A DNA stretch of 64,000 nt from Chryseobacterium aquaeductus (GCF_905175375.1 NZ_CAJIMS010000001.1:3224001-3288000), one strand, 5' to 3'. Numbered from the stretch's first letter, positions 1 through 9,898 are shown. The notes: generated by a model from the letters alone, not told the origin. Made by a program: numbers and translations.

Positions 1-2029
1 TTTCGGTTTGGAAGTTTTTGGTATTCAAAGCAAATTCCATCCCTTTATTCTCCATACTACCACCATTATACTTGTACGGTAAATTCATTCCTGGGAATCT
101 TATTTGTAATAATAAATCTTTAGTATCTCTTTTATAGAAATCTGCTGAAAATTTAATTCGGTTATTAATAAATCCAAAATCTACCCCAAAGTTTGTATCT
201 GTTGTTGTTTCCCAGGTTAAATCTGGATTCTTGGTTTGTGTTGGATTAAATATACCTGAATCTAAATACGTTTCTCTTTGCAAATCATAGTAAGAATAAG
301 CAGGGATACCTGAAATATTAGCCGTCTGTCCCCATCCTCCTCTTAATTTTAATTCTGAAATTGCGGAAACATTTTGCAAGAAATTTTCGTTAGAAACGAT
401 CCAAGAAGCAGAAACACCTGGCAAATAACTCCATTTATTTCCCTTAGCTAATGGAGATGCTCCATTGGCTCTAAATACCCCCATCACAGTATATTTATTA
501 CTAAGCGTATAAACCGCTCTACCAAAAAAAGAAGTGTATTTTGTGGTTTCTTTTAATAATTCTTGGTTTGCGTTTGTTTTTGCTAAAGAAAAATTGAACT
601 GGGTTGTACCATCAGGAAATTCTTCTCCATAAAATCTATCACGAGTATAATTTATTTCTTGAATGGCAACTCCGCCTAAAGCTGAAAAATCGTGCTTATC
701 CTTTTTAAAATTGTAATTTAACGTATTTTCAAAATTATAATTTCTGTCTACTACATTAGTTCTATCGCCAATTCCTTTTTTTTGTCTTCCGTAATTGGTT
801 TGGTAACCATCGGTAAATTTTGTTTGATCGGAGTCTATTACATCATAAGAAATGCTTGGTTTCCAAGTTAATCCTTTTGCTAAACGCACATCTAAACCTA
901 GATTACTCATAAATCTATTTTTTTTAGTATCATCTATAGTAGATTGATAAGCTACAGGATTTTCCCACGAAGATTGAAAAGGATTGGGTGTAAATTGACC
1001 TGGTAAATATCCATTAGCAAGAACGGCAGGATCTATAGGCAATACTTTTACCTCACTCCCATAAACAGGTAAAAATCTCGGTGTGACCAATGCAGAAAGT
1101 ACCACACCTCCTCTTGCTGTACTCAGATTATCTGATGTATTAGCTAATTTGGTGTTGAAGTAATTCAGAGAGGTATTCAACTTCAGCCAAGGCAATAAAT
1201 CGGCATCTAAATTTACTTTAAAGGAATATCTGTCAAACTGTGACGGATTAATAATTCCCTGAATATTTTGATACCCCATAGAAGTATAAGCTTTCACTTT
1301 TTCGTTTCCGAAAGAATAGCCTACATTGTAATTTTGGTCAAAACCTGTTTGGTACACTTCTTTTTCCCAATCGGTATCTATTCCTGAATATTTTGAATCA
1401 TTAGCAGTATTGAAATTAGAAACATTTATTTCTTTCAATAGTGTTTTGTACTGCTCCAGATTAAGAACATCTACATTATTTACTTTTTTAGACATTCCCC
1501 AATATGCATTGAAAGACAATTGGTTTTTATTAAATTTTCCTCTTTTTGTAGTAATAATTACCACACCACCACTTCCGTTTACGCCGTAAATTGCTGTCGA
1601 AGTAGCGTCTTTTAGGATGTTCATATCCACAATATCATCTGGATTAATCCCCGAAATATCTGTTGTTTGGATTCCATCAACTACATATAAAGGCGAAACC
1701 ATAGAAGATAAAGAGTTGTTTCCTCTAATTTTCACTTCTAAACCAGCCCCAGGTTTTCCTGAAGGTTGCACCACATTTACCCCTGCTGCATTACCTTGCA
1801 AAGCTTGTGCGACACTGTAAATCGGTCGGTTATCAAATGCATCCGATTTAATTGTAGAAACAGCACTGGTGAGATTTTGTTTTTTTACGCCACCATAACC
1901 AATCATTACTACCTCTTCAATCTTTTGTTCCTTTGGGATTGAGTCTGTAGTCTTTTTTTGAGCTTGAAAACTTGCAGTAAAATACAATACGGCAATCGCC
2001 CCCAAACTTCTTGACAATTTTAAATTCAT
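1..2029 (-). CDS. SusC/RagA-family TonB-linked outer membrane receptor (partial, 3' end outside window)
   Basis: About 676 codons are visible and the C-terminal barrel end lies before base 1. The protein starts with a signal peptide (ends FTASFQAQ), then the EEVVMIGYG segment typical of SusC proteins, then a TonB plug (LQGNAAGVNV, VVDGIQ, ILKDATSTAIYGVNGSGGVVII) and a long barrel region. The N-terminal carboxypeptidase-regulatory-like domain found in many SusC proteins is absent, so the plug follows the signal almost directly. Family role: TonB-dependent import of oligomers, usually with a SusD lipoprotein; a SusD gene, if present, would lie outside the window. It is divergent from an MFS transporter and a Nudix-type regulator, which suggests one nutrient locus. 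Substrate is unknown. Confidence 0.92.
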   Translation of the reverse strand, partial: MNLKLSRSLGAIAVLYFTASFQAQKKTTDSIPKEQKIEEVVMIGYGGVKKQNLTSAVSTIKSDAFDNRPIYSVAQALQGNAAGVNVVQPSGKPGAGLEVKIRGNNSLSSMVSPLYVVDGIQTTDISGINPDDIVDMNILKDATSTAIYGVNGSGGVVIITTKRGKFNKNQLSFNAYWGMSKKVNNVDVLNLEQYKTLLKEINVSNFNTANDSKYSGIDTDWEKEVYQTGFDQNYNVGYSFGNEKVKAYTSMGYQNIQGIINPSQFDRYSFKVNLDADLLPWLKLNTSLNYFNTKLANTSDNLSTARGGVVLSALVTPRFLPVYGSEVKVLPIDPAVLANGYLPGQFTPNPFQSSWENPVAYQSTIDDTKKNRFMSNLGLDVRLAKGLTWKPSISYDVIDSDQTKFTDGYQTNYGRQKKGIGDRTNVVDRNYNFENTLNYNFKKDKHDFSALGGVAIQEINYTRDRFYGEEFPDGTTQFNFSLAKTNANQELLKETTKYTSFFGRAVYTLSNKYTVMGVFRANGASPLAKGNKWSYLPGVSASWIVSNENFLQNVSAISELKLRGGWGQTANISGIPAYSYYDLQRETYLDSGIFNPTQTKNPDLTWETTTDTNFGVDFGFINNRIKFSADFYKRDTKDLLLQIRFPGMNLPYKYNGGSMENKGMEFALNTKNFQTE

Positions 2030-2048
2030 ATTCAGTTAGTTTTTTAAT

Positions 2049-2061
2049 TCTCAAATTGAGA
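2049..2061. promoter_or_regulatory. 13-bp inverted repeat in the SusC/MFS divergent intergenic region
   Basis: TCTCAA-A-TTGAGA is a perfect inverted repeat about 20 bases upstream of the SusC start, within an AT-rich 177-base divergent region. It could be an operator, for example for the neighbouring Nudix-type regulator. That role is inference; only one copy was noticed. Confidence 0.25.
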
Positions 2062-2206
2062 CAATAAAAATATATTATTTTTTAATTATTTAACATCTAA
2101 TTCACAATTATTTTAATTTTTCCTCTATTTTTGGGGCTTCAAAGGCATAAAAAATATGTTAATAGTTATAAAAATTCATTAAAAATAAAGTAATTCCGTT
2201 CCCAAA

Positions 2207-3394
2207 ATGCACATTAAGCCTACCAATATTCCACTTCCGCTGAAATTAACCTTCTTCATTTTTTCGATGGTGCTCAATTGTATGGGCATTGTGATTTTAC
2301 AATTATCTGAGGAAAATATAGGTTATGATCAACTAGGATTTTTAGAATCTTTCAAAGATCTTCCTATTGCATTTATCTCTCTGTTTGCCGTTAATTTCAT
2401 TGGTAAAATAGGAACTAAAAAATCTCTTATTTTGGCATTGAGCATTGTGGGTATTTGCTCTTTTATACTTCCTTTTGTACAAGTATTTTGGTTTTATAAA
2501 CTTTGGTTTGCAATCATAGGAACTTCTTTTGCAATCGGGAAAATATGTGTTTATGGCATAATAAGAAACAATATTATAGAAGAAAAATCTCTTGCGAAAA
2601 CCATGAATAGTGTGGAAGCTTCTTTTATGATAGGTATTTTTGTAGTAAATGTAGGTTTTGGATGGTTAATCGCCAGCGAATACTCAGAATATTGGAAATT
2701 TGGTTTTATATTTATCTCGTTGGTGTCTCTTCTTACGATTTATCTTTTGAGTAAAGCTCATATCATTGAAGCCGATAAGAATATTAAAGCCAATATTATT
2801 TCAAATTTATTATCATTCAGAAAAACGCCAGTCTTACTATTTATTGCAATAATATTTTTTATTGTTTTTACGGAGCAAAGTTTCAATTCTTGGTTGCCTG
2901 CTTTTTATAAGAATCACTTGAAGGTCAACTCTTTCTTCGCAATACAAGCATCTTCCATGCTTGCGGTATTTTCTTATATCGGAAGGATCATTACCGCAAA
3001 TATTATCCAAAGATTTGCATTGCGATCGTATTTTATTTTCTGTCTCGGATGTATAATTTCACTTTTGAGCATTATTTTCTGGATTCAGTATTTTGGAAGC
3101 GGAGATTCTGAAATATTGCTTTATCTGTTTCCGGTTATCGGTTTGTTTCTCTCACCACTTTATCCTGTAATCAATTCTAAAATGATTTCACAGATCGACA
3201 AACAAAAAATAAATACCTTCACCTCCGTCATTGTAATTTTCTCCTCATTGGGAAGTTCTGTAAGTTCAATATTAATGTCTTTACTATTTAATAATCAAAT
3301 GCTTACATTTTATTCTCTTTATATTTTGATGGCTGTTGTCATCATATTTATATTGAGTTTAATATATTTTAAACAAGAACAATTCAGAAATTAA
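2207..3394 (+). CDS. MFS transporter
   Basis: A 395-residue, very hydrophobic protein with about 12 predicted membrane segments, the usual size and topology of the major facilitator superfamily. The loop IGKIGTKKSL after the second helix resembles the conserved MFS loop between helices 2 and 3. The most likely role is inner-membrane uptake of a small solute delivered by the divergent SusC receptor. It is followed after 23 bases by a Nudix-type regulator on the same strand, so the two are probably co-transcribed. Substrate cannot be read from sequence; a sugar is inferred from the neighbours. Confidence 0.75.
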   Translation: MHIKPTNIPLPLKLTFFIFSMVLNCMGIVILQLSEENIGYDQLGFLESFKDLPIAFISLFAVNFIGKIGTKKSLILALSIVGICSFILPFVQVFWFYKLWFAIIGTSFAIGKICVYGIIRNNIIEEKSLAKTMNSVEASFMIGIFVVNVGFGWLIASEYSEYWKFGFIFISLVSLLTIYLLSKAHIIEADKNIKANIISNLLSFRKTPVLLFIAIIFFIVFTEQSFNSWLPAFYKNHLKVNSFFAIQASSMLAVFSYIGRIITANIIQRFALRSYFIFCLGCIISLLSIIFWIQYFGSGDSEILLYLFPVIGLFLSPLYPVINSKMISQIDKQKINTFTSVIVIFSSLGSSVSSILMSLLFNNQMLTFYSLYILMAVVIIFILSLIYFKQEQFRN

Positions 3395-3417
3395 AAAATA
3401 GTTTTATTTTTACATAC

Positions 3418-4158
3418 ATGAAAACGGACGGCTCAAAAAATATAGAAACACTAAAACAGCTTATTGAGGAGAAAGATTTTATTCCTAATATCTCTGTAGA
3501 CTGCACCATCTTTGGTTTTCATAATAATATTCTGAAGGTTTTGCTTTTAAAATATCATGACTTAGATCTTTGGTCACTGCCAGGCGGTTTTGTTTTTCTC
3601 AATGAAGATCTGCGTGAAGCTGCAGACAGAGTTTTGTACGAAAGAACACATCTTAAAGGTCTTTTTTTGGAGCAGTTTCATACTTTCGGAAGATTAGATC
3701 GTACCGAAAACAATGTTCACAGAACTCTTATCAGTAATAAAGGCCTTGATGTACCAAAAGATCACTGGATTCTACAGCGGTTTATCACAGTTGGATACTG
3801 CAGTCTGATCGATTTTTCTTTAGCAAATACATTTCCGGATGCATTCAACGAAACCTGTGCTTGGTTTGAAGTAAGTAAACTACCGAATATGGCGTTTGAT
3901 CATGACAGAGTAATCGCTGAAGGTTTAGAATATCTGCGCAAAAATATTGATACTCAGGTTGCTGCAAGCAATCTTTTGCCGGAGAAGTTTACGATGAAAG
4001 ATCTTCAGTCTCTGTACGAAACTATTTTGGGCGAAAAATTCAGAAGAAATAATTTCCAACGTAAGATATTGAGCATGAACTCATTGGAAAGACTTGAAAA
4101 ACTATTCGACGGCTCTGCCAACAAAGCACCTTATCTCTACAAATTTATCAAAGAATAG
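3418..4158 (+). CDS. Nudix-domain transcriptional regulator (NrtR/AraR-like)
   Basis: 246 residues: a Nudix fold at about 22-150 and a C-terminal winged helix at about 190-246 (FTMKDLQSLYETILG onward), the architecture of NrtR-type regulators. The Nudix box runs GGFVFLNEDLREAAD followed by RVLYERTHL; the catalytic RE-x-EE core is replaced by RV-x-YE, so hydrolase activity is unlikely and ligand sensing is more probable. In Bacteroidota such proteins are known to control sugar (for example arabinose) or NAD genes. Placement behind an MFS gene and near a SusC receptor fits a local sugar regulator. The ligand is not known. Confidence 0.8.
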   Translation: MKTDGSKNIETLKQLIEEKDFIPNISVDCTIFGFHNNILKVLLLKYHDLDLWSLPGGFVFLNEDLREAADRVLYERTHLKGLFLEQFHTFGRLDRTENNVHRTLISNKGLDVPKDHWILQRFITVGYCSLIDFSLANTFPDAFNETCAWFEVSKLPNMAFDHDRVIAEGLEYLRKNIDTQVAASNLLPEKFTMKDLQSLYETILGEKFRRNNFQRKILSMNSLERLEKLFDGSANKAPYLYKFIKE

Positions 4159-4226
4159 TTTTATTTTTTTATTAAAAAATTTTCCCAGACAATGCGAAAA
4201 GTATTATTTTTAGGAAAATTAATTTA

Positions 4227-5405
4227 ATGTCATATTATCCTCTTACAAGCATCCCGGATTACTACGGAATTGATGCTTTACTTAGCGAAGAACACAAGCT
4301 TATACGCCAATCTGTAAGAGATTGGGTTGAAAGTTTTGTAATGCCAAATATAGATCAGGCTGCCCAAGATCACACAGATTTGCCCGGATTAATGAAAGAA
4401 TTGGGGAAAATTGGGGCTTTGGGACCTTACATTCCGGAAGAATACGGCGGTTCCGGACTTGACCAAATTTCCTATGGTTTGATCATGCAGGAATTGGAAA
4501 GAGGAGATTCTGCGGTGCGTTCTGCGGCTTCTGTACAAAGTTCTTTGGTGATGTTTCCAATCAACGAATTTGGTTCTGAGGAACAAAAAAGAAAATATTT
4601 GCCCAAACTAGCTTCTGGTGAAATGATTGGTTCATTTGGTTTGACCGAACCAAATCATGGTTCTGACCCAAGCTCAATGGAATCTCAGTTTAAAGATATG
4701 GGAGATCATTATCTTCTGAACGGTGCCAAAATGTGGATTACCAACTCTCCTCTTTGCGATATCGCAGTAATTTGGGCAAAAAATGAAGAAGGAAAAGTAC
4801 AGGGATTGATCGTTGAGAGAGGAATGGAAGGCTTTACAACTCCTGAAACTCATAACAAATGGAGTTTACGAGCTTCAAAAACAGGTGAATTGGTATTTAA
4901 TAACGTGAAAGTTCCGAAAGAGAATTTACTTCCGGGAGTTACGGGATTGAAAGGACCTTTATCTTGTTTAAATTCAGCGAGATATGGTATTTCTTGGGGC
5001 GTTATCGGTGCTGCTATTGATTGCTACTGTACTGCAGTCCAGTATTCTAAAGAAAGAAAACAATTCGGAAAACCAGTTGGAGCATTTCAATTACAGCAGA
5101 AAAAATTAGCTGAATTTTTAACCGAAATCACTAAAGCTCAGTTACTTTGTCTACAATTAGGAACATTGAAAAACGATCATAAAGCTACACCTGCACAGAT
5201 TTCTATGGCGAAAAGAAATAATGTAAAAATGGCGATCGACATTGCAAGAGAATCTCGTCAGATTCTTGGCGGAATGGGAATCATGGGTGAATTTCCGATG
5301 ATGAGACATGCTGCAAATCTAGAATCTGTAATTACTTACGAAGGAACACACGATGTTCATTTATTGATTACAGGTCTTGATATTACGGGATTTAATGCTT
5401 TTTAA
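4227..5405 (+). CDS. gcdH: Glutaryl-CoA dehydrogenase
   Basis: A 392-residue acyl-CoA dehydrogenase with the full N-terminal, middle and C-terminal domains. FGLTEPNHGSDPSSM is the FAD/substrate segment, and TYEGTHDVH near the C-terminus carries the catalytic glutamate at about residue 372, in the context specific to glutaryl-CoA dehydrogenases. The enzyme oxidises and decarboxylates glutaryl-CoA to crotonyl-CoA in lysine and tryptophan breakdown, passing electrons to ETF. It stands alone on the plus strand and ends in a hairpin shared with the converging gene. Confidence 0.9.
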   Translation: MSYYPLTSIPDYYGIDALLSEEHKLIRQSVRDWVESFVMPNIDQAAQDHTDLPGLMKELGKIGALGPYIPEEYGGSGLDQISYGLIMQELERGDSAVRSAASVQSSLVMFPINEFGSEEQKRKYLPKLASGEMIGSFGLTEPNHGSDPSSMESQFKDMGDHYLLNGAKMWITNSPLCDIAVIWAKNEEGKVQGLIVERGMEGFTTPETHNKWSLRASKTGELVFNNVKVPKENLLPGVTGLKGPLSCLNSARYGISWGVIGAAIDCYCTAVQYSKERKQFGKPVGAFQLQQKKLAEFLTEITKAQLLCLQLGTLKNDHKATPAQISMAKRNNVKMAIDIARESRQILGGMGIMGEFPMMRHAANLESVITYEGTHDVHLLITGLDITGFNAF

Positions 5406-5433
5406 AATATTAAAAAATATAAAATATTCTAAA

Positions 5434-5466
5434 AAAAGATGACTGAGATTTTCTTAGTCATCTTTT
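5434..5466. terminator. Bidirectional terminator between gcdH and the AddB-like gene
   Basis: A 15-bp stem with one G-T wobble (arms 5434-5448 and 5452-5466, TTT loop) is flanked by A and T runs, so it can serve both converging genes. Confidence 0.85.
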
Positions 5467-5467
5467 C

Positions 5468-8167
5468 TTAATAATTATAAACTCTTACACTCTCGACAAA
5501 GCTGATTTCTGGATTTAAAATTTCCATAATCAGACTTTTTACAGATTGCATTGCATCATCCAGATTTCCTTGAGCAAATTCTAAAGATGCAACACCTTTC
5601 TTGGCATCTGCAAAACTCCAGATTCCTGTTTCAATCGGGAAACCCCAGAATTCAGGTAAACTTTGAACTACATATTGATAAATACAAAGCTGCAAAGCTT
5701 GTTTACGATCATCTTTGTGGAAATAATTATCAATATTTTCAGAATCTATTTTCACCGTCAAATTTTTGATCTTCGCTGTTTTATAATCGATAATTCTCAC
5801 AGTTCCGTTTAGTCGGTCTATTCTGTCAATAAATCCAAAAAAGGAAACTTTATCTTTTTTTGCTTCATCCAGATAAAAATCAACGCTTTCGAATCTTCTT
5901 TCAATATCAATTATTTCTAAAGAATTGCCTTGTTTTATAAGTTCTAAATCATGATTCAAAATGTTTTCAATCACTTTTTTAGCAATAGCTTTGTGAATAA
6001 AATTCATTCCTTTATCATAGAATTCCGGCTGATGTTTAAGTTTTTGAATAGCAATATTTATGTATTCATCTATTTGTTTAATTAAAATTTCTAAATCTTT
6101 TACTTTTAATACTTTACCTTTTATAATTTCATATATTTCTTGAAGTGTATAATGGACGAGATTTCCGTAATTTCTTATAGAAAGTTCTTCTTCAATTTCA
6201 TCCGTTTCGGAAGTATTCAGAATTTTAGATAGATAAAAATCAATCGGATTGTAGAGATAACTTGTAAGGTGAGATGCAGAAACTCTGTCTTTCCATTTTT
6301 CAAGTTGCTGAATAACAATAGGTGTTTTGGTGATCTCGACAGGCTGACTAGAAATTGGTTCTGAAGTATTTTCAACAATTAAATGCTCGATTACGTGATT
6401 GCTTTCCATCTCAATTTGGGTAATAAACCTGCTTTTTTCACCCGTATTTACGCCAGAACTCAATGCATTGAAAAGTAAATGTACATTCTTAGCATCCTGA
6501 ATCAGACGATAAAAATGGTACGCATAAATACTGTCATTTTCAAGAAAAGTGTGCAGATCAAAATGTCTTCTGATGTCAAATGGAATATAAGTATTCTGAG
6601 AATTGCCGAGCGGTAATTTCCCTTCATTTACCGATAGTAAAATAACGTTTTCAAAGTTAAGTAAACGTGTTTCTAAAAGTCCCATTACCTGCAACCCTTT
6701 CAGCGGCTCACCCTGAAAATCGATGCTTTCAGAATTGATATGCTGATTGATCAAAACTTCCAAAGTATCCATCTTAATTTCGAATCCGTAAGGCGAAATT
6801 TGATTTTTAATAACCTTAAATGAATTTTCGAAGTGAGATACGTTTTCATACTGTATATCATCCAGTTCAATCCATTTAATTTGCTGACAAAATGTGATCA
6901 GCAAGTCTAAATAATCATATCCGGAATCAGCTTTTTGAAGAAGATTAAAATAAGACAGTCCGCTCAATAATTCGGTGAAAAGATTTGCGGAAATGTATAC
7001 AATATTCCGTTCTTCAATTTTAGATTTGAAATCACTAATTATTTTTTCATCATCATCATTTTGAGGTAGTTCTTCCAAAATCGGAAAAATATCACGGTAA
7101 TAATAAGAAGATTTATTTTTCTCTAATTGTTTCTGAAGATAAAAAAGTTGCTTTACCGCATTAGAAAATGATAGATTTTTTAGAGGAAAACCCATCGTAA
7201 TGTTCAGGTTTTGTACTTCATGCATTACATTTAAACTAGCTGGCAAAAGATTTTCGTCTAATAAAACAACTGCAGTGTTGGTGAAAGTTTTGTTGTCGAT
7301 TTCTTTAAAAAGATCCGGAAGAACTTTAGTTTGCGTTACATTTCCGGAAACTTCATATATTTTAATGTTTTTTGGTTGGTTAAAATCATTTTCAATCCAG
7401 CTGAACGCTCTGCTGTCGTTGAATTCCTTCCATAATTTGTGACTCCGAAGAAATTTTCCGGCTTCTTGTCTTTCATCATCAAAATAGTAATGGTCTGCCT
7501 GAAAAAAACACTGCGCTTTGTCCCATTGTAAAAGGTTTTTTACTAATTTTTCTTCGACCGGAGTGAAGGCGTTAAAACCGCAAAAAACAAATTGCTTGTC
7601 TATATTTTTTGTATAACCAACGAGTTTTGATTTGGCAGCCTCGTGAATCATTCCCGGAGTTGCCCAATTTTTTTCTTTTAATTTTTCCTTTAGAACAGGA
7701 AGGAATACATTCATATTTCTCCAGAAATTCAGAAATTTTTTCCTGGGAACATCTTCATCGTCACCTAAATCCTGAGCCCAATCTTTAATACGCTCTTCAT
7801 CAAACATATATTGCAAAACCGCAGCATCACTTTCAGAAAACTTCAGAATATCATCCCAGTCTTTCTGAAGCGTAGGAAACCATTTTAGAAAATCGGCAAA
7901 ATCATCATTTGGAATAAGGTTCAAATTTTTATATACATCAAAAGAAAACAACCATAAAGCAATACCGTCAATCGTCTGAAGATCAACAATATCAACAATT
8001 AATTCTTCAATGGTAAAAAAATTGGGAAGAAATCCTGAGTAATTATTCTCTTCCAAAATCTGCCTGATAAAAACGATAGGTCTTTTACCCGGTAAAACGA
8101 TGTTAAATTGAGACAAATCTGTATTTTGCGTCAACAATTCGTCTATAATCTTATTAAGGAATTTCAA
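5468..8167 (-). CDS. AddB-like PD-(D/E)XK nuclease / inactivated helicase
   Basis: 899 residues. The N-terminal part (IVLPGKRPIVFIRQIL) resembles the inactive superfamily I helicase half of AddB-type proteins. The C-terminal RecB-like nuclease shows GFIDRIDRLNG, then IIDYKTAK at about 793-800, then QALQLCIYQY; the aspartates and lysine are the metal and catalytic residues of this fold. The four cysteines of the iron-sulfur cluster in Bacillus-type AddB are not seen. Probable role: double-strand break end processing with an AddA helicase, whose gene is not in the window. Its start overlaps the upstream DUF922 gene by 4 bases, suggesting coupled translation. Confidence 0.75.
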   Translation of the reverse strand: MKFLNKIIDELLTQNTDLSQFNIVLPGKRPIVFIRQILEENNYSGFLPNFFTIEELIVDIVDLQTIDGIALWLFSFDVYKNLNLIPNDDFADFLKWFPTLQKDWDDILKFSESDAAVLQYMFDEERIKDWAQDLGDDEDVPRKKFLNFWRNMNVFLPVLKEKLKEKNWATPGMIHEAAKSKLVGYTKNIDKQFVFCGFNAFTPVEEKLVKNLLQWDKAQCFFQADHYYFDDERQEAGKFLRSHKLWKEFNDSRAFSWIENDFNQPKNIKIYEVSGNVTQTKVLPDLFKEIDNKTFTNTAVVLLDENLLPASLNVMHEVQNLNITMGFPLKNLSFSNAVKQLFYLQKQLEKNKSSYYYRDIFPILEELPQNDDDEKIISDFKSKIEERNIVYISANLFTELLSGLSYFNLLQKADSGYDYLDLLITFCQQIKWIELDDIQYENVSHFENSFKVIKNQISPYGFEIKMDTLEVLINQHINSESIDFQGEPLKGLQVMGLLETRLLNFENVILLSVNEGKLPLGNSQNTYIPFDIRRHFDLHTFLENDSIYAYHFYRLIQDAKNVHLLFNALSSGVNTGEKSRFITQIEMESNHVIEHLIVENTSEPISSQPVEITKTPIVIQQLEKWKDRVSASHLTSYLYNPIDFYLSKILNTSETDEIEEELSIRNYGNLVHYTLQEIYEIIKGKVLKVKDLEILIKQIDEYINIAIQKLKHQPEFYDKGMNFIHKAIAKKVIENILNHDLELIKQGNSLEIIDIERRFESVDFYLDEAKKDKVSFFGFIDRIDRLNGTVRIIDYKTAKIKNLTVKIDSENIDNYFHKDDRKQALQLCIYQYVVQSLPEFWGFPIETGIWSFADAKKGVASLEFAQGNLDDAMQSVKSLIMEILNPEISFVESVRVYNY

Positions 8168-8700
8168 AGTTTACGGTAGTTTGTTAGTTGCTCTAGTTCA
8201 TTGCTGATCGTTTGATCATATTCAGCTTGTTTTTCTTTATTCATACCATGTTCGGTTACACCGTCGTATAGAGCCTGAAAATTTCTGTAGTCTTTAATGA
8301 TTCTGTTATAAAGTGTTTGAAAATTTTTATCGTAATCACTGGTCGTTTTTATCTTATCAGCAATTTCTTTTCGCAGCTTTCTTGCGTATATTTCTGCAAT
8401 GTCAAAATGTTTTTGCTCGTGGTTCAAGACGTAATCATTGATTCTTTTATCGTCTTTCCAAGATTTATCTTCGTTGAAAATGGTTTCAACCTTGATTGTA
8501 GCCGCACCTTTTGGGTTTGAAGATTTCACTACCGAATAGACCCAGCCACAATGTGTGTAAGCCACAATATCTTTTCCGTTCTGATTATTGATTTTACTTT
8601 TAAAATTACTCCAAACCAATTTCCTGTCTTGCTTCCACTCTATTCGCTGACTCCATAATCCATTGGAAATCAAAAATAAAACTAAAAATAAATACTTCAT
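8164..8700 (-). CDS. Secreted DUF922-family protein with HExxH motif
   Basis: 178 residues with a signal peptide (ends NGLWSQ). HEQKH at residues 94-98 is an HExxH zincin-type motif in the context LNHEQKHFDIAE, as in the DUF922 family, whose members are putative metallopeptidases without a defined substrate. It is tightly coupled: its ATG overlaps the stop of the upstream lipoprotein gene, and its own stop overlaps the AddB-like start. Whether this linkage is functional is unknown. Confidence 0.65.
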   Translation of the reverse strand: MKYLFLVLFLISNGLWSQRIEWKQDRKLVWSNFKSKINNQNGKDIVAYTHCGWVYSVVKSSNPKGAATIKVETIFNEDKSWKDDKRINDYVLNHEQKHFDIAEIYARKLRKEIADKIKTTSDYDKNFQTLYNRIIKDYRNFQALYDGVTEHGMNKEKQAEYDQTISNELEQLTNYRKL

Positions 8701-9110
8701 TATTCTACAACGATTGTTTTGGTAATAAAATTGTTATCGCCATTCCAAAATTTAAAAGTGTAAGTTCCCACCTGTTGCGGACTAAAATTGATCTGATTTG
8801 CAGAAACATAATTAGCCTGCGTGCAAGAACCATTCGTATGATACTGATAAGCAGTTATATGTCTCGAAAAATTACCTGAATGTACATAATCATATCCATA
8901 AAATCCCTGACATTTTGATGCATACGTAGAATAAGTTCTTATGCTCTGAACGCTAAAAACAGACATCGTATCATTTATTATTTTTACACTGTCAATCTTC
9001 ACTTTATCTGCAAATTCGATGGTTTCGTAATCATCTTCATCTTTACAGGAAGTAGTGAAAACTCCAGCAACAAAAATGAGAGACAGACTCAGTTTTACTA
9101 TAGATTTCAT
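8700..9110 (-). CDS. Small lipoprotein of unknown function
   Basis: 136 residues from the preferred ATG at 9110; a longer reading to 9146 would put 12 residues before the signal peptide. The N-terminus MKSIVKLSLS plus a hydrophobic stretch ends in FTTSCKDEDD, a relaxed Bacteroidota lipobox with an acidic tail after the cysteine, suggesting outer-membrane sorting. The C-terminal part (QVGTYTFKFWNG) looks like a beta-sandwich end. No family recognised. Its stop overlaps the next start (TAATG). Confidence 0.6.
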   Translation of the reverse strand: MKSIVKLSLSLIFVAGVFTTSCKDEDDYETIEFADKVKIDSVKIINDTMSVFSVQSIRTYSTYASKCQGFYGYDYVHSGNFSRHITAYQYHTNGSCTQANYVSANQINFSPQQVGTYTFKFWNGDNNFITKTIVVE

Positions 9111-9170
9111 GATATTGGATTTAGAACATTTAAATATAGATCGCAAACAAAACTTATTATTGATGCTAAT

Positions 9171-9806
9171 TTACGAATTAAAATTACCTTTTGATAAATA
9201 AACTACTTTTTTTGTATCAAAAAATTCTTCTTCAAAATAATTTTTAAGATTAAAGATTTCGCACTTCAATCCGGCCAATTCTTCAGCCAAATCTCCACCT
9301 TTTAAATATAAAACGCCGTTGTGTTTTGTGTTAAATTGTTCTTTTTCAAATTTCCCTTTCAGCCATCTCAGAAATTCCGGCATTTGGGTCACTGCTCTGC
9401 TTACGACAAAATGAAATTTTTCTTTTACTTTTTCTGCTCTGCCATGAATTGCAGTAACGTTAGTCAATCCAATACCTTCTGCTACTGCATTTACAACGGT
9501 AATTTTTTTTCCTATAGAATCAATCAATGTAAATATTGTTTCAGGATAAAGAATTGCTAAAGGAATTCCTGGGAATCCACCACCGGTTCCGATATCTAAA
9601 ACTTTTGTTCCCGGAGCAAATTCCATGATTTTTGCAACGCCTAAGGAATGCAGAATATGCTTTTCATAAAGGGATTCCATATCTTTTCTGGAGATTACAT
9701 TTATTTTTTCGTTCCACTCACCATATAGACTTTCTAATTTTGAAAACTGCTCAATTTGTTTTTCGGAAAGTTCCGGGAAATATTTTTGAATTAACGCTAT
9801 AGACAT
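9171..9806 (-). CDS. rsmG: 16S rRNA (guanine-N7)-methyltransferase RsmG
   Basis: 211 residues from the ATG at 9806 (MSIALIQKYFPEL); the upstream alternative adds 7 residues without family support. VLDIGTGGGFPGIPLAI is the SAM-binding loop of RsmG/GidB, and VVSRAVTQMPEFLRW matches the family C-terminal half. The enzyme methylates G527 of 16S rRNA. It precedes the lipoprotein-DUF922-AddB set by about 60 bases on the same strand. Confidence 0.95.
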   Translation of the reverse strand: MSIALIQKYFPELSEKQIEQFSKLESLYGEWNEKINVISRKDMESLYEKHILHSLGVAKIMEFAPGTKVLDIGTGGGFPGIPLAILYPETIFTLIDSIGKKITVVNAVAEGIGLTNVTAIHGRAEKVKEKFHFVVSRAVTQMPEFLRWLKGKFEKEQFNTKHNGVLYLKGGDLAEELAGLKCEIFNLKNYFEEEFFDTKKVVYLSKGNFNS

Positions 9807-9848
9807 ACGATTGATAATATAAAGCAAAAATAAGTTTAAAATATAAAA

Positions 9849-9875
9849 AAAACTTCTTTGTAGAAAAGAAGTTTT
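9849..9875 (-). terminator. Terminator after the TraB-like gene
   Basis: An 11-bp perfect stem (9849-9859 with 9865-9875, 5-base loop) is followed on the minus strand by a T run. It separates the TraB-like gene from rsmG. Confidence 0.8.
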
Positions 9876-9898
9876 GAGAATTGTGAGTAACTTTTATT

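Noticed and set aside
3418..4158. Nudix hydrolase enzyme
   Set aside because: The RE-x-EE core of the Nudix box is lost and a winged helix is attached, so it is called a regulator.
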